DNA from: Gemmatimonadota bacterium
GTDB lineage: Bacteria > Gemmatimonadota > Gemmatimonadetes > Gemmatimonadales > GWC2-71-9
Assembly (NCBI GenBank): GCA_003169895.1
Contig: PNAE01000007.1
Coordinates: 906,407 to 970,406, forward strand
Length of the DNA stretch: 64,000 nt
Direction of reading: 5' to 3'
Of the stretch, positions 57,495 to 64,000 are shown in pieces. Position 1 is the first letter of the stretch, and each line of letters opens with the position of its first letter. Both the position numbers and the translations under genes were made by a program. The notes below the pieces were generated by a model that was not told the origin of the DNA, searched no databases, and saw only the letters and a list, made by a program, of their open reading frames with translations.

Positions 57495-58115
57495 ATGGCC
57501 CCCGTTCCCGCGCTGCTTCCCCTGTCGATCCTTGAAGCCATCCAGAACATCGATACGCCGCAGGATGATGGCCTTGGCGCGCTGGAGGATGAACTCGCCA
57601 GCAAGCGTCTCGGGCTTTCACCGACCGTCGCCGCCCAGGTGGCGCGGTACCGGGACCAGGTGAAATCCGGCGGCGAGGTTCCCGACGACGAGGCGCTTGC
57701 GGTCTTCCGGTTGGTGGGGCGGCGCCCCGACGCCGCGCTCGTCTACGCCGACGCCGGTCGCCGTGCGGCGCGCTACGCCGCCAAGCGGCTCGGCACGGGG
57801 ACCCGGGGGATGATCGCAGCCGCTCCGGGACGGGCCGGCGTGGCGCTCGCTTTGCGCGCGGTAGCGCGCCTCGGCCGGCGCTGGTTGCTGGCCGACGTGC
57901 GGGTGTCCGATGGCCGGCTGCGGTGCGAAATGCCGGATTCGCTGGGCTGGCGGGCGCGCGACGACGGCACGGGATGTCAGTTCTATACCGCCGCCTTCGC
58001 GGAACTGCTGCGGCAGGTGGGCGGTCTGGAGTGGAGCGTGGTGCATGAACTCTGTCGCGGCCGCGGCGACCGCGACTGTCTGTGGCGAGCGATGCGGGCG
58101 GAGGGCTACGAATGA
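57495..58115 (+). CDS. V4R-like domain protein, unknown
   Basis: 206 residues. The C-terminal third (GCQFYTAAFAELLRQVGGLE, then VHELCRGRGDRDCLWRA) resembles the V4R/4-vinyl-reductase ligand-binding fold with its paired Cys. The N-terminal part is helical. It diverges from the ECF sigma gene across only 47 bp, so shared control is possible, and overlaps the M24 gene by 4 nt. Confidence 0.6.
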   Translation: MAPVPALLPLSILEAIQNIDTPQDDGLGALEDELASKRLGLSPTVAAQVARYRDQVKSGGEVPDDEALAVFRLVGRRPDAALVYADAGRRAARYAAKRLGTGTRGMIAAAPGRAGVALALRAVARLGRRWLLADVRVSDGRLRCEMPDSLGWRARDDGTGCQFYTAAFAELLRQVGGLEWSVVHELCRGRGDRDCLWRAMRAEGYE

Positions 58116-59287
58116 CGGCACTGGCGGAACTGGACCGCGCCAAGGTCACCGAGATGCTCGAGCAACTCGGTGCCGACGGCTGGCTGCTGTTCGACTTCCA
58201 CGGGTGTAACCCCGTGGCGCAACGGATTCTTCCCGGCGGGATGGGGACCCGGCGCTTGTTCGTCTGGGTGCCACGGACGGGCGCCATCACCGCGATCGTG
58301 CATCGCATCGAGATGCAGCCGTTCGATGGCTTCGACGGCACGATCGTCCCGTACGCCCGTCACGCCGAGCTGCACGACGCCTTGCGGACCGTGCTGGCCG
58401 GGAAGACCGCCGCCATGGAGATATCGCCGCGCGACGCGGTGCCATACATCGACCGGATTCCCTGGGGCGTGATCGACCTGCTGCAGTCGCTCGGAGTCGG
58501 GGTCGTATCGAGCGCGGGACTGGTGACCCGCTTCGCCGCGACGTGGACCGCGGCCGAAACGGCCGATCACGTGCGGGCCGCCGAAACCCTCCGCGAAGTG
58601 GCCCTCGACGCTCTGGCGAAGGCGGTCCGCCGGGCGGGCACCGGGTACACCGAATCCGCGATGCAGGTCGAGGTGGTCGGCGCAATGGAGCGCGCCGGTC
58701 TGACGCTCACGAGCCACCCGATCGTCGGCTTCGGACCCAACGCGGCGATCCCGCATTACGAACCCCATCCCGGGGCCGACCGGGTACTCGCCGCCAATGA
58801 GGTGGTGCTGCTCGACCTGTGGGGGGGGATGCGGCCTGGTGCCGTCTTCGCCGATCAGACCTGGATGGGATTTGCCGGAACCGCCGTCCCGGAGCGGGTT
58901 GGCGCCGTGTGGCAGACGGTGCGGGAGGCACGGGACGCCGCCATTGCCGCGCTGCGGAGCCGGGTTGCGGCAGGCGAGCCGGTGCTGGGGTACCTGGGCG
59001 ACCAGGCTGCGCGTGCCGTGATCGAGCGGGCCGGCTACGGCGAGTACTTCGTCCACCGAACCGGCCACAGCATCGACCGCGACCTCCACGGTTCGGGTCC
59101 CCACCTCGACGATTATGAGACGCACGACGATCGGGCGTTGCAACCCGGAACTGGGTGTTCCGTGGAGCCCGGGATCTACCTTCCGGGTGACTTCGGGGTG
59201 CGGACCGAGGTCAATCTCTACTGGGGGAAATCCGGTCTCGAGGTGACCCCGCGGAGGCCCCAAACTGCTCTCGTTACCATAACTTGA
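58112..59287 (+). CDS. M24-family metallopeptidase (Xaa-Pro aminopeptidase type)
   Basis: 391 residues, no signal peptide. Metal ligands: Asp in VVLLDLWGG, Asp in VFADQTWMGF, His in HRTGHSIDRDLHG, Glu in SVEPGIYLPG and Glu in RTEVNLYW. A creatinase-type N-domain precedes it (LGADGWLLFDFHGCNPVAQR). Cytosolic counterpart to the exported M24 enzyme at 30519. Coupled to the V4R-like gene by ATGA. Confidence 0.88.
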   Translation: MTALAELDRAKVTEMLEQLGADGWLLFDFHGCNPVAQRILPGGMGTRRLFVWVPRTGAITAIVHRIEMQPFDGFDGTIVPYARHAELHDALRTVLAGKTAAMEISPRDAVPYIDRIPWGVIDLLQSLGVGVVSSAGLVTRFAATWTAAETADHVRAAETLREVALDALAKAVRRAGTGYTESAMQVEVVGAMERAGLTLTSHPIVGFGPNAAIPHYEPHPGADRVLAANEVVLLDLWGGMRPGAVFADQTWMGFAGTAVPERVGAVWQTVREARDAAIAALRSRVAAGEPVLGYLGDQAARAVIERAGYGEYFVHRTGHSIDRDLHGSGPHLDDYETHDDRALQPGTGCSVEPGIYLPGDFGVRTEVNLYWGKSGLEVTPRRPQTALVTIT

Positions 59288-59312
59288 CACTCGTTCAGGG
59301 TGCGCGCATATT
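59284..59312 (+). promoter_or_regulatory. sigma-70-like promoter for the TonB-dependent receptor
   Basis: TTGACA (59284-59289), 17 bp, CATATT (59307-59312). The -35 overlaps the stop of the M24 gene. It would give a 5' leader of about 190 nt before the receptor ATG at 59513. I see no riboswitch in that leader. Confidence 0.7.
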
Positions 59313-59512
59313 CTCCGCAACCCGAACCAGTCCCCGATTTCACAACCACTTCGCACGCTTCACGATGCGCGACTCCCGAGTCGCGTCGCAGTGATCAAGA
59401 GAGTGTCGTTCCGCAGTAACGGAGAAAGCAGGACTCGGCCCCGCGCGGTTTCGGCGGTCGCCGGCACGAAGGAACGCATCATCCCGTGTTTACGCCTTCG
59501 GAGGACGATTCC

Positions 59513-62500
59513 ATGACGCAGCGTTGTGTGAGAATTCTGGCCCGCGTGCTGTTGGTCGTTGCCGCGCTGGCCACCACGGCCGGGGTGTCTGCGCTGAGCG
59601 CGCAGGCGAACGGCAAGATTGAAGGGCACATTCGCGATCAGCAAGGCCAGCCGATCCCGAATGCCCGCGTGATCGTGGTTGGCACGGCATTCAGCGCGCC
59701 GGTCAATGCGCAAGGGTACTACTTCATCGAGAATATCCCGCCAGGCACGGTGTCGGTGCGGGCCACCTACGTCGGGTTCCGGCCGTTGCAGCAGGACGGG
59801 TTGCGCATCCTGTCGGGCCAGACGCAGACGGTGGACTTCACGCTGGAAGCCGCCCCGGTCACGTTGCAGGAGATCGTGGTGCACACCGAGATGAAGAACG
59901 CGCTGGTGCCGCGCGACGCGGTCTCCACCAAGCAGATCATCACGGGCGACATGGTGCAGAAGCTGCCGGTCGACCGCATCCAGCAGGCGCTGGCGTTGCA
60001 GCCGGGCGTGGTGCAGGTCAGCACCTGCACCAGCAACCCGCCGTGCAACCCGACGATCTCGGTGCGCGGCGGTCGCGTGGACCAGAACGCCACGTACATC
60101 GACGGGGTGCCGGTGCAGAACGGCATTCACACCGGGACGGCGACCGCGACGGGCGCCAGCATCGGCAACGCGCCGGGCGCACCGGTGCTGTCCCTCGCGA
60201 CCAACGGGTTCGAGGACGCATCGGTCACGACCGGCGCCTCGTCGGCGGCGTTCGGCAACGCCCAGGCCGGCGTCATCAACATCTCGACCCGGACCGGTGG
60301 CAGCAAGTTGAGCGGCAACCTGGGCTACGAGACCGGCATGCTGGGCCTGGCCACCTACGGGCAGGGGCTGAACATCTTCTCCGGCTCGCTCAGCGGGCCG
60401 ATCGGCAAGCACCTGACCTTCTTCGCGTCGGGGCGTGTCGAGGGGAACAACACGACCAATAACGGGAACCACGGCTACCTGTTCCCGGGCTATTCCGCGG
60501 TGGGCGTGGATACCACGTATCGGGTGGCGAACTTCGGCCAGGCGGGTCAGGCGGCAGCGGTCGACAGCGTCAATGTCAGCGTGTACAACTACGCCGTGAC
60601 GTCGGGTGGCTGTAGCAACCCGTCGACGCAGGGCGGGTTCAGCGGTGCCGCGTTCGCGCCGATGGCGGCGAACTTCGGCACGAGCTGTATCACCAACCAG
60701 GCCTACACGCCGCCCAGCACGAACTACTTCACGACCGACAAGCTGAACTACTCGTTCGGACAGGGATCGCGCGTCTCGCTCAGCTATCTCTACAGCGGCA
60801 ACCAGAATCGCGGGGTGATCGGGCAAGGGCCTTCTAGTGGCATCTTCGCCGGCGGCAGCGCGGCGTACGGGAACATCTCCGGCGCCAATGTCGCGACCTT
60901 GAACTGGACCCAGACGCTGATTCGGCAGGCGACCCACCAGCTCACGCTCGATGCCTACATCTCGCGGCAGTGGAGCAACTCGATCACGGCCCCGCTCACC
61001 ACCGCGTCGGAAGCCTCGACGCGGTCGTCACCGGGCGGCTTCATCACCCAGAAGCTGCAGTTCCGCTATAAGCCGAGCGACTATCCGGTCGATTCGACGC
61101 TGATCTACAACACGCTGCTGGCCGCCAGCAACGTCCGGCACGGGATTCAGGACCCCAAGAACTCCGGCCAGTACACCGGCCTCGGCAACTTCGGCACCTG
61201 TTGCTCGACCCTGCCACCGGACGGCGTGCCGTATTCGGCGGGCGGCGGCTCCACGGACGACAATGGATTGAGCTACAACAACGAGAATCGCTGGGTCGGG
61301 ATCGCGAACCTCGACTTCCAGGCCGACCGATACAACCGTCTCAAGGTGGGCGGCCAGTTCACCAACTACGACATCACCGACTACAGCTCGAGCGCCGCGG
61401 GCGGGGGGACCTTCACCGGCAAGCCGGTGGCGTATGATGCCTACGCCGAGGATCGGGTCGACTTGGGCGACGTCGTGCTCGTCGCCGGCCTGCGCTACGA
61501 CTACTACTGGTCGAAGGCGTGGCGCTGGAACGAATTCCCGGAAATCTCGAGCCGCAGCGTGCCGGCCAACTCGGGCGGCCCTGCGCGGAGCTTCACACAA
61601 TTCGGCAAGGATTCGCTGTTTTGTCCGGTGGGGGCGGTCGCCAACGCCCAGGCCTTGTGTGCCCTGGTGCAGGATCCGTCGCACAACTATGTGTCGCCGC
61701 ACCTGCAGGTGTCGTTCCCGGTCACCGACAAGACCAACTTCCGGCTGTCCTACGCGCAGAACGTGCAGGCGCCGGACTTCGGCATCATCTACGACGCCGC
61801 CCTGTATGACATCAACGTCACCGGCCAGAACACCCGCGGCCGCTGGGGCAACGATCTCGACTTCGGCAAGACGGTGAGCTTTGAATTCGGCGCCCGGCAC
61901 GCCTTCAGCGACGACATGGTGCTGGACGTGGCGGTGTACAACAACGACATCGTGGCGAACCCGTCGTTCCAGTTCGCCCATCCGATCGACCCGATCAACG
62001 GGCCTTCTGCGACCAACCCGACGGGTACGACGGCCATCCTCTATACCGCGGCGAACGTCGACTTCGGCAACACCCGCGGCATCGACCTCCGGCTCGACCG
62101 CCGCATCGGCAATTACTTCAATGGCTCGCTGACCTATTCGTTCCAGGACTCGAAGAACACCGGGACCGATCCCTTCTCCTACCTGGGCTTCTTCGAGCCG
62201 ATCTCCGGCTTCCAGGGCACCCCGCCGACGGCGGCGCTGCCGACCGGCTCGTCACGGCCCCACTCGCTGACGGCGCTGTTCAACATCCAGCTCCCGGGCG
62301 ACTGGGAGAAGGGCAACGTGCTCGGCACGATCCTCAAGCGGACCGGCTTCTTCATCACCGGCCGGATCGCGTCGGGCCTGGCCTACACCCAGTGCAACCC
62401 GACCGATATCGGCTCGGTGGGCGTCTGGTCTGGCGGTGCCGGGTCCGGCGCGGGTACCAACGGTACCAGCTGTGCCAACGCCAACGGCAACGGCGGCTTC

Positions 62501-62989
62501 AACGCGTCCCGCCTGCCGATGCTCAAGACGCTCGACGTGCGGATGACCAAGGACTTCAAGGTCGGCAAGTACCAGTTCACCGGCTACCTCGATGCGCGCA
62601 ACATCCTGAACATCACCAACGTCGTGGCCGTGTTCAGCCAGACCGGGTCGACGTCGAGCGGCGCGAACGCCGAGCGCCTCTACGCGACCGACTCGACCGG
62701 GTTCGTGACCTACGCCCGCCAGGTCGGCGAATACCGCAGCACGGACGGCGCGATCCTGCTGCCGAGCACAATTGCCGGGTGTGCCAAGGTGGTCGGCGGC
62801 ACCAACTCGTTCGCCCCGGAGTGCTACTACTACATCCGGTCGGAACAGCGGTTCGGCAATGGCGATGGCGTCTACACCCTAGCCGAGCAGAAGGTGGCCT
62901 CGAACTCGAACCGCGCCTTCGCCAACAGCATCTGGAACTTCGTGACGGGCGCGCGCACCATCCGGTTTGGTCTTGAAGTGAACTTCTGA
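59513..62989 (+). CDS. TonB-dependent outer membrane receptor with carboxypeptidase-regulatory domain
   Basis: 1158 residues. Signal peptide to about residue 30 (VLLVVAALATTAGVSALSAQ). An Ig-like carboxypeptidase-regulatory domain follows (KIEGHIRDQQGQPIPNARV ... GFRPLQ), then the plug (DMVQKLPVDRIQQALALQPG, ISVRGGR) and a long beta-barrel to a C-terminal FGLEVNF ending in Phe. It imports a large ligand powered by TonB. No SusD-like partner was recognised; the next gene is a secreted protein of another type. Confidence 0.9.
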   Translation: MTQRCVRILARVLLVVAALATTAGVSALSAQANGKIEGHIRDQQGQPIPNARVIVVGTAFSAPVNAQGYYFIENIPPGTVSVRATYVGFRPLQQDGLRILSGQTQTVDFTLEAAPVTLQEIVVHTEMKNALVPRDAVSTKQIITGDMVQKLPVDRIQQALALQPGVVQVSTCTSNPPCNPTISVRGGRVDQNATYIDGVPVQNGIHTGTATATGASIGNAPGAPVLSLATNGFEDASVTTGASSAAFGNAQAGVINISTRTGGSKLSGNLGYETGMLGLATYGQGLNIFSGSLSGPIGKHLTFFASGRVEGNNTTNNGNHGYLFPGYSAVGVDTTYRVANFGQAGQAAAVDSVNVSVYNYAVTSGGCSNPSTQGGFSGAAFAPMAANFGTSCITNQAYTPPSTNYFTTDKLNYSFGQGSRVSLSYLYSGNQNRGVIGQGPSSGIFAGGSAAYGNISGANVATLNWTQTLIRQATHQLTLDAYISRQWSNSITAPLTTASEASTRSSPGGFITQKLQFRYKPSDYPVDSTLIYNTLLAASNVRHGIQDPKNSGQYTGLGNFGTCCSTLPPDGVPYSAGGGSTDDNGLSYNNENRWVGIANLDFQADRYNRLKVGGQFTNYDITDYSSSAAGGGTFTGKPVAYDAYAEDRVDLGDVVLVAGLRYDYYWSKAWRWNEFPEISSRSVPANSGGPARSFTQFGKDSLFCPVGAVANAQALCALVQDPSHNYVSPHLQVSFPVTDKTNFRLSYAQNVQAPDFGIIYDAALYDINVTGQNTRGRWGNDLDFGKTVSFEFGARHAFSDDMVLDVAVYNNDIVANPSFQFAHPIDPINGPSATNPTGTTAILYTAANVDFGNTRGIDLRLDRRIGNYFNGSLTYSFQDSKNTGTDPFSYLGFFEPISGFQGTPPTAALPTGSSRPHSLTALFNIQLPGDWEKGNVLGTILKRTGFFITGRIASGLAYTQCNPTDIGSVGVWSGGAGSGAGTNGTSCANANGNGGFNASRLPMLKTLDVRMTKDFKVGKYQFTGYLDARNILNITNVVAVFSQTGSTSSGANAERLYATDSTGFVTYARQVGEYRSTDGAILLPSTIAGCAKVVGGTNSFAPECYYYIRSEQRFGNGDGVYTLAEQKVASNSNRAFANSIWNFVTGARTIRFGLEVNF

Positions 62990-63063
62990 CCCCGGCCCGG
63001 CGGTGGCGGCGGCATCGGCCGCCGCCACGCTCCGGACGACTATTCAGACCCGAGGAATTCGCA

Positions 63064-64000
63064 ATGCATGCACTGCGTCGTATGTGGAAGGTCATGGCCG
63101 GGCTCGGCTTGGCAGCGTTCCTGATCGGTCTTGTGCCGGCGACAGCGTCGGCGCTGCCGCGGCTGCCGGGCCAGAAGCAGCCGTTCCGGCTGTTTGCCAA
63201 GGCGATCAGCTTCATCAACGTGAACCGGGTGTTCATGGGCATCAACGCCATTGGACAGGTCGGCGTTGACTCCACCGGTCTCGGCCAGACCCAGGGTGGT
63301 TACTGGCCACGCGGCACCGCCGACAACTACGTCTTCAACTCCGGCTTGCAGGTGGCCGGCGTGGTCCAGGGGGTCAAGTCGCCCGCGAATCCATGGGGCG
63401 GCGACACGGCCGGCGGATGGTTCTTTGACGGCGCCGGCGGCCGCCAGCAGACCGAAGCCGTGACCCAGGTATACCAGTCGTTCAATTCGGGCGATCAGGC
63501 CAATTGGCCGGCCGATGCCTTTGTGCCGATAGGCGACGACGTCGCGAATATCTATGCGCCGGCGCTACAGGGGCTCCCCGCGGCGTCGCAGGGTGACGTG
63601 CATTTCATCGCGTGGGAAGGAAACCCGGCGTTCAATCTTGCCCGCACGCATCCCCTGGGAGTTCTGGTTGATTACCGCCTTCTGGCGTGGAACTATCCGG
63701 CCGGTGCGCAGGACATCGTGTTTCTCGTGGCGACGGTGTACAACGTGACCTCGGCCAATGCGGCGGACTATGCGCAGCACCGGCCCGGCATCCAGCCGAT
63801 CCTGCTGGCGCAGGGCGCGAAGTTCCAGTTGCTCAACAACGCCCACTTCGGCATCACGCTGCCAGCGGGCGGTTACACCATCGGCCCGATGTTCATCGCT
63901 GCCGCTGCCGACAACGACGTCGGTACCGTGGGCTCCAATTACAACGGCGTGATGCTGCCGTTCGCGATGGAGTACACGTACGACGGTCCGTTCGGCAACA
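63064..64000 (+). CDS. secreted protein, unknown, truncated by the window end
   Basis: At least 312 residues, open to the window edge with no stop. Signal peptide MHALRRMWKVMAGLGLAAFL ... TASA. Aromatic- and Gly-rich mature part (GGYWPRGTADNYVFNSGLQV, GGWFFDGAGG), then VDYRLLAWNYPAGAQDIVFL. Such surface proteins with FNSGLQVAG near the start are common beside TonB receptors in Gemmatimonadota-like genomes; function unknown. It lies 74 nt after the receptor stop and is probably co-transcribed. Confidence 0.7.
   Translation, partial: MHALRRMWKVMAGLGLAAFLIGLVPATASALPRLPGQKQPFRLFAKAISFINVNRVFMGINAIGQVGVDSTGLGQTQGGYWPRGTADNYVFNSGLQVAGVVQGVKSPANPWGGDTAGGWFFDGAGGRQQTEAVTQVYQSFNSGDQANWPADAFVPIGDDVANIYAPALQGLPAASQGDVHFIAWEGNPAFNLARTHPLGVLVDYRLLAWNYPAGAQDIVFLVATVYNVTSANAADYAQHRPGIQPILLAQGAKFQLLNNAHFGITLPAGGYTIGPMFIAAAADNDVGTVGSNYNGVMLPFAMEYTYDGPFGN

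Noticed and set aside
59360-60937. 525-codon minus-strand frame opposite the TonB receptor
   Set aside because: Arg/His-rich antisense composition with no domain; the plus-strand receptor has a signal peptide, plug and barrel.

Overview
The window is high-GC bacterial chromosome. Gene content and style (several secreted M20/M24 peptidases, a large carboxypeptidase-regulatory TonB-dependent receptor, cytochrome c maturation genes, MetH beside a homocysteine methyltransferase-MTHFR fusion, a plant-type acyl-ACP desaturase) fit a Gemmatimonadota-like heterotroph. That placement is inferred from gene style; no rRNA marker is present, and I see no tRNA, rRNA or CRISPR array.

Layout. 1-12.4 kb, mostly minus strand: D-Ala-D-Ala carboxypeptidase, acyl-CoA dehydrogenase, the one-carbon pair metH / Hcy-methyltransferase-MTHFR fusion, a YggT protein, an acyl-ACP desaturase, a frameshifted and internally deleted mgtE, and a small lipoprotein. 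12.6-26.5 kb: an integrated element of about 13.8 kb bounded by near-identical 38-bp repeats and sitting just upstream of pruA. It carries a tyrosine integrase, a run of tightly overlapping small genes, a primase-polymerase/D5 helicase with an iteron-like inverted repeat directly downstream (candidate origin), a terminase large subunit but no portal, capsid or tail genes, an XRE regulator, a T5orf172-type protein and a type II restriction-modification pair. It looks like a phage satellite that carries its own defence cargo.

26.5-35.2 kb: pruA, a secreted protein, M20 and M24 peptidases, then a TetR-TolC-HlyD efflux operon with a clear TetR palindrome. 35.2-48.6 kb: a six-gene operon (TPR, ABC ATPase, permease, M16 peptidase, CDP-alcohol phosphatidyltransferase, OsmC), a DsbA-like/Kup pair, a TetR regulator divergent from a lipoprotein across a nested palindrome, and acetyl-CoA synthetase. 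48.6-51.6 kb: STAS protein, a striking pair of structured inverted elements, and ccmABCD. 51.6-57.4 kb, minus strand: an ECF sigma factor and RsrA-like zinc anti-sigma, followed by FAD oxidoreductase, flavin reductase, methyltransferase, SRPBCC cyclase-like protein, ketosynthase and aquaporin, which may be a redox-controlled biosynthetic operon. 57.5-64 kb: a V4R-like protein, an M24 peptidase, a TonB-dependent receptor with a near-consensus promoter, and a truncated secreted protein at the window end.

Two genome-wide habits stand out. Tracts of GAGACGA/GTGAGAC heptamers lie just 3' of stop codons, purine-rich on the coding strand, and often face a complementary tract. A GTCATCC...GGATGAC palindrome family occurs once between genes and once in frame inside metH.
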